This document shows positions 6,731-14,688 of a stretch of DNA of 16,944 bases, piece by piece. The translations under genes were made by a program, and so were the position numbers. Origin of the DNA: an archaeon. GTDB taxonomy: Archaea; Asgardarchaeota; Hermodarchaeia; Hermodarchaeales; Hermodarchaeaceae. The notes below the pieces were generated by a model that saw only the letters and a list, made by a program, of their open reading frames with translations, did not search any database and had not been told where the DNA came from. Position 1 is the stretch's first letter. Each line of letters opens with the position of its first letter. The DNA lies in assembly GCA_016550405.1 (NCBI GenBank), contig JABXGX010000244.1:1-16944 (forward strand). Direction: 5' to 3'.

Positions 6731-7123
6731 ATGACTGTAAAGAACCCATTAGCAGATGCGTTTTCAACCATTATGAATCACGAGGCTCTTCGCAAATCCG
6801 AGGTTATCATCGCTCCGGCATCAAAGAAAATTGGGGCTGCCTTACGTATTATGCAACGGATGGGCTATGTCGGCGAATTCGAATTCATTGATGATGGAAA
6901 AGCTGGAATGCTTCGAGTTGAACTGTTAGGACGTATTAACCAGTGTGGTGTCATTAGCCCACATCATCCAGTCAAACGAACTGCCTTCGAGGAATGGGCG
7001 AAGCGCTTTCTACCTTCCCGTGCATTTGGCTTTCTCATTGTATCAACTCCCAAAGGCTTCATGACACACCGTGAAGCCATTGAACAAGGTCATGGAGGAC
7101 GACTCATCGCTTATGTCTACTAA
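6731..7123 (+). CDS. rps8: 30S ribosomal protein S8 (uS8)
   Basis: With ATG 6731 the product has 130 residues, the usual archaeal uS8 length, and begins MTVKNPLADAFSTI as in the family. An ATG six bases earlier (6725) is only two bases from the GAGGTG at 6717-6722, while 6731 has an eight-base spacer, so I prefer the latter. The C-terminal signature STPKGFMTHREAIEQGHGG is present. uS8 binds helix 21 of 16S rRNA in the platform of the small subunit. Confidence 0.95.
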   Translation: MTVKNPLADAFSTIMNHEALRKSEVIIAPASKKIGAALRIMQRMGYVGEFEFIDDGKAGMLRVELLGRINQCGVISPHHPVKRTAFEEWAKRFLPSRAFGFLIVSTPKGFMTHREAIEQGHGGRLIAYVY

Positions 7124-7143
7124 ACTCTGGAGCGGATAAGAAA

Positions 7144-7707
7144 ATGCCACCCAAAACAACCCATTTTGAAAGAACGACTCCAATCCTGGAAGGCACCGAA
7201 GTGAATATTGAAAATAAACTAGTAACCGTGAAGGGTGAAAAAGGTGAACTCGTCCGTGAATTCAGTCATGCTGATGTCGAAATCAAGAAAGTCCGAAATA
7301 ACATCGTTGTCTCGGTAGAATACCCACGGAGCCGTCAAATTGCTCTCGTCGGAACCGTTCTTTCTCATATCAAGAACATGATGCTTGGCGTAACCTATGG
7401 AGTCACCTACAAGATGAAAGTGGTGTTTGCCCACTTCCCCCCCTCAGTGAAAGTAGAAGGTGATCGGCTCATCATAGAAAACTTCTATGGGGAAAAAGCC
7501 CCACGCCACGCAAAAATACCACCTGGCGTAACCGTGACTGTGCAAGGTGACGATGTTATCTTAGAAGGCATTGATGTGGAGCTCGTCGGACAAACAGCGG
7601 CAAATATCCAACATTCCACGAAACTCCGCCGTAAAGATCCCCGAAAGTTCCACGATGGTATTTACGTATTCGAAAAACAACTAGGTGAACGTCACTGGAA
7701 GATTTAG
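7144..7707 (+). CDS. rpl6: 50S ribosomal protein L6 (uL6)
   Basis: A 187-residue uL6 with the two repeated L6 domains. The first covers roughly residues 10-85 (VNIENKLVTVKGEKGELVREF) and the second roughly 90-170 (SVKVEGDRLIIENFYGEKAPRHAKIPPGVTVTVQGDDVILEG). The end, LRRKDPRKFHDGIYVFEKQ, is the archaeal/eukaryotic (L9) signature. It binds 23S rRNA near the sarcin-ricin loop and factor-binding site. GGAG lies about ten bases upstream of the ATG. Confidence 0.95.
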   Translation: MPPKTTHFERTTPILEGTEVNIENKLVTVKGEKGELVREFSHADVEIKKVRNNIVVSVEYPRSRQIALVGTVLSHIKNMMLGVTYGVTYKMKVVFAHFPPSVKVEGDRLIIENFYGEKAPRHAKIPPGVTVTVQGDDVILEGIDVELVGQTAANIQHSTKLRRKDPRKFHDGIYVFEKQLGERHWKI

Positions 7708-7728
7708 CCAACACGGATGTGACCCGCT

Positions 7729-8175
7729 ATGCAAAAGAGTAAACGAATCAAAAAACTTCAACGTGAACTCAATAAGAAACGCCTACATAATCAGCGTAAA
7801 CCTCAGTTCCGACGTCCCGAGAGTTGGCGATATAAGCGACTAGAGACCGGCTGGCGACGACCAAAGGGAATTGACTCCATGATTAGGAAACGTGAGAAGA
7901 GTCAGCCTAAAATGCCTACTATCGGTTACCGCAGCCCTGCCAAGCTCCGCGATTACCATCCGTCCGGCTATAAAGAAGTCATAGTTCACAATCTCCAAGA
8001 CATGGAAGGCTTACACCCTAAAACTCATGCAATTCGCATTGCCCACCGAGTGGGTGACCGAAAGCGCTTAGCAATCCTTGACCGCGCGGACGATCTTGGT
8101 CTTCGTGTACTGAATCCCCAACTAAAATCCGAGGTAAAAGAACTCCTTGACCTCGACACTGAGGAAATCCTCTAG
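7729..8175 (+). CDS. rpl32e: 50S ribosomal protein L32e (eL32)
   Basis: A 148-residue protein specific to archaea and eukaryotes. The conserved core reads SWRYKRLETGWRRPKGIDS followed by KMPTIGYRSPAKLRDYHPSG and later VHNLQDMEGLHPKTHAIRIAHRVGDRKR. It binds domain II/III rRNA of the large subunit. The N-terminal 35 residues are strongly basic. It sits between rpl6 and rpl19e, the standard archaeal order. The ribosome site is modest (GGATGTGA, eight bases upstream). Confidence 0.94.
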   Translation: MQKSKRIKKLQRELNKKRLHNQRKPQFRRPESWRYKRLETGWRRPKGIDSMIRKREKSQPKMPTIGYRSPAKLRDYHPSGYKEVIVHNLQDMEGLHPKTHAIRIAHRVGDRKRLAILDRADDLGLRVLNPQLKSEVKELLDLDTEEIL

Positions 8176-8189
8176 AAGGTGAAGAAGAG

Positions 8190-8639
8190 ATGGATGTCTC
8201 TACCCAACGCAAATTGGCTGCTCGAATCCTCAAAGTCGGTGCAAACCGCGTCTGGATAGACCCGGAAAGACTCGATGATGTAGCGCTAGCTATTCGACGC
8301 GATGACATTCGACGATTGATCCACGAAGGTGCGATTCGCAAAGTCCCTATCCAGGGAGTTAGCCGAGGACGAGCCAAAGCCGTCCATGAAAAACAGAAAC
8401 GCGGTCTTCGCTCAGGAGCTGGCAGTCGTAAAGGAAAACGCACGGCTCGACGCTCAGGAAAAGAAAGTTGGATGCTCAGGATACGTGCAATACGTCTGCA
8501 CCTCAAAAAACTTCGAGCTAGACGTATTATCAAACCACGGGATTACCGACGATTATACCGGCTCTCAAAGGGTGGCGTATTCCCCTCAATCCGTCGAGTT
8601 GACACGTATATTCAAGAAAACAAAATGAAGAGGCGATAA
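8190..8639 (+). CDS. rpl19e: 50S ribosomal protein L19e (eL19)
   Basis: A 149-residue eL19. It has the N-terminal LAARILKVGANRVWIDPE, the RGRAKAVHEKQKRGLRSGAGSRKG loop and a basic helix RIRAIRLHLKKLRA. Archaeal and eukaryotic eL19 binds 23S rRNA near the tunnel exit and forms an intersubunit bridge with its C-terminal helix. AGGTGA lies seven bases upstream of ATG 8190. Its last codons carry the GAGG site for rpl18, three bases downstream. Confidence 0.95.
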   Translation: MDVSTQRKLAARILKVGANRVWIDPERLDDVALAIRRDDIRRLIHEGAIRKVPIQGVSRGRAKAVHEKQKRGLRSGAGSRKGKRTARRSGKESWMLRIRAIRLHLKKLRARRIIKPRDYRRLYRLSKGGVFPSIRRVDTYIQENKMKRR

Positions 8640-8642
8640 AAA

Positions 8643-9251
8643 ATGGCACACGGACCACGATATAAAGTTCCCTTCCGACGACGTAGGGAAAGCAAAACCG
8701 ATTATCACGCCCGACGCCGCATGGTGGGCTCTGGACGACACCGGCTAGTTGTCCGAAAGACAAGTACCCGAATTATTGTTCAAGTAATGGAAGCCTTACA
8801 GGAAGGCGATCGCTGCATAGCCGTCGCTGATTCGCGACAACTCAATCAATTTGGGTGGCGTGCAGGCGTGAAAAATCTTCCAGCGGCGTATCTTACTGGT
8901 TTCCTCGCAGGCCATCGAGCTCTTCAATCGGGAACGAATGCCGCCATTGCTGATATTGGATTAGCTCACCCTATTCCTGGGTCTCGGGTATTTTCTGCAA
9001 TAAAAGGTGCCATTGATGCCGGGCTGGCTGTTCCTTGCTCGGAGAAAATGTTTCCTCAAGAGAAACGCATTCAAGGCGAGCACATTGCCAGTTACGCTAA
9101 GGACTTGAGTGAGAACCAACCTTCCACATTCCAACGACAATTTGGGAAGGTGTCGAAGGGGCGAGTAGACATCACTCAAATCCCTGCCATGTACGATGCA
9201 ACCAAAAAGAGCATTGAATCGAAATTCACTCGTGGGAGGTCAACGAAATGA
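8643..9251 (+). CDS. rpl18: 50S ribosomal protein L18 (uL18)
   Basis: A 202-residue archaeal uL18 (eukaryotic L5 counterpart), which binds 5S rRNA with uL5. The start [25 protein letters not shown] and the segment [17 protein letters not shown] are diagnostic. The middle [13 protein letters not shown] and [28 protein letters not shown] are also typical. The stop overlaps the rps5 ATG by four bases (ATGA), a sign of translational coupling. Confidence 0.96.
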   Translation: MAHGPRYKVPFRRRRESKTDYHARRRMVGSGRHRLVVRKTSTRIIVQVMEALQEGDRCIAVADSRQLNQFGWRAGVKNLPAAYLTGFLAGHRALQSGTNAAIADIGLAHPIPGSRVFSAIKGAIDAGLAVPCSEKMFPQEKRIQGEHIASYAKDLSENQPSTFQRQFGKVSKGRVDITQIPAMYDATKKSIESKFTRGRSTK

Positions 9252-9907
9252 GTCGGTCTCGTCCCCAACGTCCACGGCAATTTGAAGTCGAAGAATGGGA
9301 ACCCGTTACTAAAGTCGGACGTCAAGTAAAAGCTGGTGAAATTACCTCTTTGGAGGACCTATTCCATCTCGCCTTACCCATTAAAGAACCTGAAATAATT
9401 GATGTCCTTCTCCCTGACTTGCAGGAAGAAGTCATTGACATTAACTTGGTTCAAAAGCAAACCGATGCAGGAGAGAAATCACGGTTTAAAGCCACGGTGA
9501 TTGTGGGCAATGAAAACGGATTTGTGGGCATCGGTGAAAGTAAAGCTCCTGAGATTGGTCCTGCCATCCGAAAAGCCATCCTACGGGCGAAGCTTAACCT
9601 TATCTCGGTTCGCCGTGGATGTGGAAGCTGGGAATGCGGCTGTAACGATCCCCACTCCGTTCCATTTGAAGTGAATGGAAAAACCGGTAGTGTTCGGCTT
9701 AAACTTCTCCCTGCACCAAAGGGGGTTGGATTGGTAACTGCAGACACTATTAAAGTCGTCTTACGACTTGCCGGCATCAACGATGTGTGGTCTCGAACCC
9801 GTGGACATACTCGAACGACCCTTAATTTCGCCCACTCAGTCTTTCGCGCACTGAAAAAAACCAATCAAATCATGACTCCACAAGATTGGACACGGAGAGA
9901 CGAATAA
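9248..9907 (+). CDS. rps5: 30S ribosomal protein S5 (uS5)
   Basis: A 219-residue archaeal uS5 (eukaryotic uS5/S2 type). The N-terminal double-stranded-RNA-binding-like domain is near residues 68-131, with [28 protein letters not shown] and the archaeal [11 protein letters not shown] motif. The C-terminal domain reads [38 protein letters not shown]. It lies at the mRNA entry and affects decoding accuracy. The ATG overlaps the end of rpl18, with GGAGG in its last codons, and rpl30 begins two bases after its stop. Confidence 0.96.
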   Translation: MSRSRPQRPRQFEVEEWEPVTKVGRQVKAGEITSLEDLFHLALPIKEPEIIDVLLPDLQEEVIDINLVQKQTDAGEKSRFKATVIVGNENGFVGIGESKAPEIGPAIRKAILRAKLNLISVRRGCGSWECGCNDPHSVPFEVNGKTGSVRLKLLPAPKGVGLVTADTIKVVLRLAGINDVWSRTRGHTRTTLNFAHSVFRALKKTNQIMTPQDWTRRDE

Positions 9908-9908
9908 C

Positions 9909-10403
9909 ATGGCAACAGATGTAAAAGAACCGCAACCACTAGTTGCAGTCATCCGCCTACGAAGTGGTATTGGGCTACGCCAAGAAACCAAGGACACCCT
10001 TACACTGTTAAACCTGTCTCGTGTCAATCATGCAGTGATCCTTGATAAGCGCCCAACCTTTCTCGGAATGCTCCAGCAAGCCAAGGACGCAATTACCTGG
10101 GGGGAAATTGATGCCCCCACATTATCACGGCTACTCCGAAAGCGGGGTCGCCTAATTGGTGATAAACCAGTCACAGATGAGTATATAGCAAAACATTCTC
10201 AATACAAGACCATTGATGAATATGCAAAAGCCCTGGTATCGAAAAAAGAGGAAGCTTTAGCGCTTCCGAAATTGAAGAAAGTCTTTAGGCTTCATCCACC
10301 TTCCAAGGGCTTTCATGGAAGCCTTAAGCGTACAACCCAACAGAAGGGAGAACTCGGATATCGGGGTGACGACATTAATGCCCTCCTCAAACGAATGTCA
10401 TAA
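9909..10403 (+). CDS. rpl30: 50S ribosomal protein L30 (uL30)
   Basis: A 164-residue archaeal uL30 (eukaryotic L7 type). Typical features are the N-terminal VAVIRLRSGIGLRQETKDTLTLLNLSRVNHAVILD, then LGMLQQAKDAITWGEID, and the C-terminal KVFRLHPPSKGFHG. It binds 23S and 5S rRNA on the large subunit. A GGAGAG site lies upstream. In most archaea rpl15 follows directly; here an Hsp20-family gene is inserted after a 32-base gap. Confidence 0.95.
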   Translation: MATDVKEPQPLVAVIRLRSGIGLRQETKDTLTLLNLSRVNHAVILDKRPTFLGMLQQAKDAITWGEIDAPTLSRLLRKRGRLIGDKPVTDEYIAKHSQYKTIDEYAKALVSKKEEALALPKLKKVFRLHPPSKGFHGSLKRTTQQKGELGYRGDDINALLKRMS

Positions 10404-10435
10404 GAGGACTGATACGAAAACAGGAGTGACCCATT

Positions 10436-10975
10436 ATGGCTGAAGAAGATGATCGCCGGAAGCGCAAACGCTGGTGGGATGATGAATCCACCGATGCTCA
10501 ATTCGAAGCTCTTCAACGCATGTTCGAAGAAATCATGAAAATGTTCTCAGATGTTAATCCTGAAGATATGTTTGGACCTGATGCCCAACATCAGCTCGAA
10601 GAGATTATGAAGCAATTAGAAAAGAATCCAATGGTATGGGGTTTTTCCGCAGGCATTGGTCCGGATGGCAAGATGCGACTAAATCCCTTTGGTAACCTCA
10701 AACCAGAAGGCGCACCCCCTACAGTGCGCTCTGAACGCGAACCCCTAATTGATGTCATGGAACAAGAGGATAAAGTCATTATCATCGCTGAACTCCCCGG
10801 CGTGAAGAAGGAAGAAATCAACATCAACGTCACAGATTATGCAGTTACTCTCAAAGTTGAATCAAAGGATCGGAAATATGCGAAAAACATCGATTTGCCG
10901 TCCCCAGTTGACATCAACCATGTCACCTCAAGCTATAACAACGGCATCCTCGAAATTCAACTACACAAACGGTGA
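10436..10975 (+). CDS. Hsp20 / alpha-crystallin family small heat-shock protein
   Basis: A 179-residue protein with an acidic and aromatic N-terminus (residues 1-65), the archaeal Hsp20 linker WGFSAGIGPDGK and PFGN (68-87), and a C-terminal alpha-crystallin domain from about 101 (PLIDVMEQEDKVIIIAELPGVKKEEININVTD) to SSYNNGILEIQLHKR at the end. The protein stops right after the last strand, so the C-terminal extension with an IXI motif that small heat-shock proteins use for oligomer assembly is missing. Small heat-shock proteins hold unfolded clients without ATP. It has AGGAGTGA six bases ahead of ATG 10436. Its stop is seven bases before the rpl15 ATG at 10983, so it is almost certainly co-transcribed with ribosomal genes. 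A link to the ribosome is an inference from position. Confidence 0.88.
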   Translation: MAEEDDRRKRKRWWDDESTDAQFEALQRMFEEIMKMFSDVNPEDMFGPDAQHQLEEIMKQLEKNPMVWGFSAGIGPDGKMRLNPFGNLKPEGAPPTVRSEREPLIDVMEQEDKVIIIAELPGVKKEEININVTDYAVTLKVESKDRKYAKNIDLPSPVDINHVTSSYNNGILEIQLHKR

Positions 10976-10982
10976 AATGAAC

Positions 10983-11681
10983 ATGGCAATACGAAAACCC
11001 AAACAAGTTCGGAAACGTCGCGGCTACCGACAACATGGATATGGACGGATAGGGCAACATCGTAAAGGTGGTCAACGGGGTGGTAAAGGAAAAACAGGTG
11101 GCAAGAAACATGACTGGACCTACGTCACAGCCCATGATCCTGATCGCTTTGGGAAACATGGCTTCCACCGTCACGATAAACTCCGCCAAACACACACGAA
11201 GATTAATGTGGGAGACATTGCCCGAAACCTCGCCCAATTCACGGAGAAAAAGGCCCCTACCAAAGGTACGCCTATTTCAATCGATCTAGCCGCTCATGGT
11301 TATGATAAAGTGCTTGGAGCCGGTCGCATCAGCATTCCCCTTACGATTTCAGCACCCCTTTTCACTCACCGAGCAGCCGAGAAAATCAAAGCCGCAGGAG
11401 GAAAAATCAAAGGAACTGTGCAGGACCCAACCAAACACACTGCACCTTCCCTGCGAGAAGCCCCAAAGCCTGCACCTAAACCAAAACGCAAGGCAAAACC
11501 CGCTGTAAAACCAAAAACCAAACCCACAACTAAGGCAAAGCCCAAATCTGCAACGAAAGCTAAACCTAAATCTCCCAAAAAGACCACAACGAAAAAGGCT
11601 GCTTCGAAGCCAAAATCCAAGTCAGCTTCGAAACCAAAAGCGAAACGAGCGACAGCTACAAAAGGAAAAGTGAAGAACTGA
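10983..11681 (+). CDS. rpl15: 50S ribosomal protein L15 (uL15) with a long basic C-terminal tail
   Basis: Residues 1-145 are a normal archaeal uL15 (eukaryotic L27a/L28 type). The glycine-rich N-terminus reads RRGYRQHGYGRIGQHRKGGQRGGKG, followed by RFGKHGFHRH and a C-terminal LGAGRISIPLTISAPLFTHRAAEKIKAAGGKI. uL15 organises 23S rRNA late in assembly. ATG 10983 has GGTGA seven bases upstream; ATG 10977 is too close to it. Residues about 151-232 form a Lys/Pro/Ala/Ser/Thr tail with short KPKS and AKPK repeats, roughly 80 residues more than usual. The tail resembles the Lys-rich part of the uS3 tail. Confidence 0.94.
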   Translation: MAIRKPKQVRKRRGYRQHGYGRIGQHRKGGQRGGKGKTGGKKHDWTYVTAHDPDRFGKHGFHRHDKLRQTHTKINVGDIARNLAQFTEKKAPTKGTPISIDLAAHGYDKVLGAGRISIPLTISAPLFTHRAAEKIKAAGGKIKGTVQDPTKHTAPSLREAPKPAPKPKRKAKPAVKPKTKPTTKAKPKSATKAKPKSPKKTTTKKAASKPKSKSASKPKAKRATATKGKVKN

Positions 11682-11688
11682 ACCAAAA

Positions 11689-11699
11689 CATAATTAAAC
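11689..11699 (+). promoter_or_regulatory. Possible TATA box ahead of secY
   Basis: The AT-rich ATAATTAAA at 11690-11698 lies just after the rpl15 stop and about 75 bases before the secY ATG. It could drive a separate secY transcript. It is also close enough to be read through from the ribosomal genes, so an internal promoter is possible rather than shown. Confidence 0.3.
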
Positions 11700-11771
11700 G
11701 GTAACTACCTCCGCTGTTCACCTTCGATACGGATTTACTCGGAAAACGTGGAATATTGTGGGGCAAAAGGC

Positions 11772-13325
11772 ATGAGTCGCTTTCTCAACGCACTGCGTCC
11801 ATTGATTCGTATCATGCCTGAGGTCAAGGCACCTGACCGGAAGGTCTCCTTTCGCGAAAAAGTCATCTGGACCGCCGTTATCCTCATCCTCTACCTCATC
11901 ATGGCTAGCATGCCCCTCTATGGTATCAATCAGCAATTAGGATTTGACTACTTTTTCTGGCTCCGAACCATCCTTGCCTCATCGCGTGGAACTCTCATGG
12001 AGCTCGGTATTGGTCCCATCGTGACTGCTGGGCTCATCATGCAACTCCTCGTAGGCTCCCAACTTATCCGCGTCGACATGTCTGACCCTTATCAGCGCTC
12101 GCTCTATACAGGTGCCCAGAAAGTTCTAGCCATCTTTATGACCGCATTCCAGGCTTTCGCCTACATCTTTGCAGGCGCCTACGGACAGGTCCCCACCCAA
12201 TTAAGATATGATCAGGCGGTTCTTGTCTTTATCCAGCTCATGTTTTCTGGTATTGTTGTCGTCATGATGGATGAAGCCATCCAGAAGGGCTGGGGACTTG
12301 GCAGTGGTGTTAGCCTCTTCATCATGGCCAACGTGTGCACTCAAATCCTTTGGGGAATGTTTTCAATAGCACCTGCCCAAAATTCAGATCTCCCAAATGC
12401 TCCGCTGGGCTTTACGGGCATCATCCCATATTGGATTCAAAACCTAAGTGGATGGCAAGCCAATAACTGGAATCCGGGAGTTGTCTTCAACCCGGATACA
12501 AATATCACTGGTTTCATAGCAGACCCAATTACCATCTGGTTCAGACCCCAGAACCCCAGAGCCAGCATGCTCGGACTCTTTACTACCTTCATCACCTTCC
12601 TCCTCGTTATCTTCATGGAGTCCTACCGAGTGAACATCCCGCTCCAATATGCCCGTTATCGAGGGTTCCGCGGACAGTATCCCATCAAACTCCTTTACGT
12701 GTCCAATATCCCTGTAATCTTTACCCAAGCCCTGTATGCCAACATCCTCTTCATCACCCAAATCCTCTGGGTTCAACTTCCATGGCTTCAAAGCTCCTTC
12801 TGGTTCAACCTCATCGCCAGCTATACCGCCGCCCCAAGCGGAGGAAACTACCTCGTGCCTAATCCATTATGCTTCGTCTGGTTCCTCACACCCCCCATCG
12901 GCATTCTCTCCCTCTTTGAAGTGGGCCCAGGAGGCATGGCAGTTGGTTGGATACGCGCCTTCGGTTATGCCTTACTTCTCATCGTCTTCTGTGCCGGCTT
13001 TGCCCGCCTCTGGATTGACGTCTCAGGAATCTCACCACGCGATGTCTCACGCCAACTCATCGGCGCGGGCATGCAAGTCCCCGGTTTCCGTCGATCACCT
13101 CAAGTCATTGAAAAAATCCTCAACCGCTACATACCTACAGTCGCACTCCTTGGCGGCATCATCGTTGGTGGGCTCGCGGCCTTTGCAGACTTTCTCGGCG
13201 CTTTAACCACAGGCATCGGAATATTGCTCGCCGTAGGCATTATGCGTCAATACTTCGAGATACTGGCGAAAGAGCAATTGGGTGAGATGCATCCCATGAT
13301 GCGTGGTCTCCTTGGCGTTGGCTAG
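11772..13325 (+). CDS. secY: Preprotein translocase subunit SecY (Sec61-alpha homologue)
   Basis: A 517-residue multi-spanning membrane protein, the channel of the Sec translocon. Sec61-like motifs are plain: LGIGPIVTAGLIMQLL (78-93), the MMDEAIQKGWGLGSGVSLFI segment, SYRVNIPLQYARYRGFRGQYPIKLLYVSNIP (284-314), and FADFLGALTTGIGILLAVGIMRQYFEILAKEQ near the C-terminus. ATG 11772 gives MSRFLNALRPLIRIMPEVKAP, the archaeal start; an upstream GTG at 11748 is less likely. It is longer than many archaeal SecY (about 430-490), mainly through an outward loop of about 60 residues near 199-262. It follows rpl15, the usual place. Confidence 0.96.
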   Translation: MSRFLNALRPLIRIMPEVKAPDRKVSFREKVIWTAVILILYLIMASMPLYGINQQLGFDYFFWLRTILASSRGTLMELGIGPIVTAGLIMQLLVGSQLIRVDMSDPYQRSLYTGAQKVLAIFMTAFQAFAYIFAGAYGQVPTQLRYDQAVLVFIQLMFSGIVVVMMDEAIQKGWGLGSGVSLFIMANVCTQILWGMFSIAPAQNSDLPNAPLGFTGIIPYWIQNLSGWQANNWNPGVVFNPDTNITGFIADPITIWFRPQNPRASMLGLFTTFITFLLVIFMESYRVNIPLQYARYRGFRGQYPIKLLYVSNIPVIFTQALYANILFITQILWVQLPWLQSSFWFNLIASYTAAPSGGNYLVPNPLCFVWFLTPPIGILSLFEVGPGGMAVGWIRAFGYALLLIVFCAGFARLWIDVSGISPRDVSRQLIGAGMQVPGFRRSPQVIEKILNRYIPTVALLGGIIVGGLAAFADFLGALTTGIGILLAVGIMRQYFEILAKEQLGEMHPMMRGLLGVG

Positions 13326-13432
13326 ACTAGTCAAAGATCAGTGTATGGACATTAGGTCTTGGTCTGTTGTAGGCTCGAAAAGCTCTTAAGGTTATGACAG
13401 TGAGTGTGCCCGTTCAGGTGGAGGTCTGTTGA
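13326..13432. other. Intergenic region between secY and adkA
   Basis: This 107-base gap is the longest within the cluster. It contains CGAAAAGCTCTTAAGG near 13377-13392, which loosely resembles an archaeal BRE/TATA pair, and a strong GGAGGT at 13420-13425 for adkA. I see no tRNA, terminator T-run or small open frame. A promoter for adkA and downstream genes is possible. Confidence 0.3.
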
Positions 13433-14020
13433 GTGCAAATACGTAAGGTCGTTGTAGTCAGTGGCGTGCCCGGTGTAGGGAAAACCACTGTGGTGACCGA
13501 TGCGATTCGTAAGGTGGAAGATCGGCTTAACGTTTCATTAATTACCTACGGTTCTGTGATGTTTGAGATTGCCCAAAAAAAGCGACTTGTCGAGAACCGT
13601 GATGAACTGCGCCGATTGCCAGTGAAAAAACAACGGGAGGTTCAAAAACTCGCTGGTGAGCGTATCGCGGCAATGAGCAAAACGCAGGTTGTTATTGTCG
13701 ATACTCACACCCTGATTCAGACCGCTGATGGGGGATTTCTGATAGGCTTACCGAAATGGGTTGCTGAAGCCATTCGTCCTGCCTCCATTGTGCTAGTTGA
13801 AGCAGACCCGAAGAACATTGCTTCGCGGCGTGCAAAAGATCCGACTCGTACACGTGATGAGCAGTTAGTTGACAATATTGCGGCGCATCAGTTGTTGTGT
13901 CGGTCAGCCGCTGTCGCGGTAGGAACATTAACCGGGGCAACCGTAATGATTCTTAAGAACGTAGAGGGTAAAGCTGAGGAAGCAGCGAATGCCTTTGCCG
14001 ACTTACTGTTGAAAGTGTGA
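13433..14020 (+). CDS. adkA: Archaeal adenylate kinase
   Basis: A 195-residue archaeal-type adenylate kinase (ATP + AMP to 2 ADP), a family separate from bacterial Adk. The P-loop GVPGVGKT lies at residues 11-18. The family segment KKRLVENRDELRRLPVKKQREVQKLAGERI follows near 50-80, then the VVIVDTHTLIQT strand and SIVLVEADP, with an arginine-rich lid (SRRAKDPTRTRDEQ). The start is GTG 13433 with GGAGGT seven bases upstream. Its stop overlaps the GTG of the DUF106 gene (GTGA), so the two are likely coupled. Placement after secY is the normal archaeal order. Confidence 0.95.
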   Translation: MQIRKVVVVSGVPGVGKTTVVTDAIRKVEDRLNVSLITYGSVMFEIAQKKRLVENRDELRRLPVKKQREVQKLAGERIAAMSKTQVVIVDTHTLIQTADGGFLIGLPKWVAEAIRPASIVLVEADPKNIASRRAKDPTRTRDEQLVDNIAAHQLLCRSAAVAVGTLTGATVMILKNVEGKAEEAANAFADLLLKV

Positions 14021-14670
14021 TAACCGTGCAGAATATTTTCATCGATATTGCTCTAGCCATTCGCAATGCGTTGGGTCTCTGGGCTTATCCACCCCTATCC
14101 GCAGTCGTAGTGCTTCTGATAAGCATTATAATTTCACTGACTTCAAATTTAGTGAACCGTCATTTCATCGATTATGATCGTTTGAAACGGTCGCGAGAAG
14201 AGATTAACAAGTACAACGAAATGAAAAAGAAAGTGAAAGAAGAAACCGATCCTAAAGCCCGACGCAAATTAGAACTCAAAATTAAACGTCGCGAACGTTA
14301 TATCATGAAATTACAGGGTGATGTAAGCAAGCAGTCCTTCGTCCCTATGCTGATTACAATCATTCCTTTCATGTTGATGTACACTATCATGTTCGGTGTC
14401 TTTGTCGATCCTGGCTTAGCTTTTCCTCCCGCCGCTATTCCTGCTCCTGTGATTTGGGCCCCCCTTAACTTTGGTCAAATCCTTGGGTCTTTTGGTCTGG
14501 GCTTTGGATGGCAATATGGGCAATGGGTCGATACAGGACTCTATTTCCCCGGAGTCCCTCTCGGTGGAATGGGGTTACTCTATATCTACTGGTATATCAT
14601 TTGTAGCTTCACAATGAACCTACTCATTCAGAAATTCTTAGGAACAACCATGACCACCGGCTTAACATAA
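14017..14670 (+). CDS. EMC3/TMCO1 family membrane insertase (DUF106)
   Basis: A 217-residue protein of the archaeal DUF106 group, relatives of EMC3, TMCO1, GET1 and YidC in the Oxa1 superfamily. By eye there is a membrane segment near residues 27-45, a charged Lys/Arg/Glu coiled coil at about 55-100 facing the cytosol, a second segment near 108-130 and a third near 185-206, which is the family's three-segment layout. In known members the coiled coil contacts the ribosome. The GTG start overlaps the adkA stop; another GTG nine bases later is also possible, and neither has a clear ribosome site. Position near secY fits a role in membrane protein insertion. Confidence 0.9.
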   Translation: MITVQNIFIDIALAIRNALGLWAYPPLSAVVVLLISIIISLTSNLVNRHFIDYDRLKRSREEINKYNEMKKKVKEETDPKARRKLELKIKRRERYIMKLQGDVSKQSFVPMLITIIPFMLMYTIMFGVFVDPGLAFPPAAIPAPVIWAPLNFGQILGSFGLGFGWQYGQWVDTGLYFPGVPLGGMGLLYIYWYIICSFTMNLLIQKFLGTTMTTGLT

Positions 14671-14688
14671 TCTCGGACGTGTATTGTC

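Noticed and set aside
10839..10982. Upstream extension of rpl15 into the Hsp20 gene
   Set aside because: The uL15 family begins at MAIRKPKQVRKRRG and a GGTGA site fits ATG 10983.
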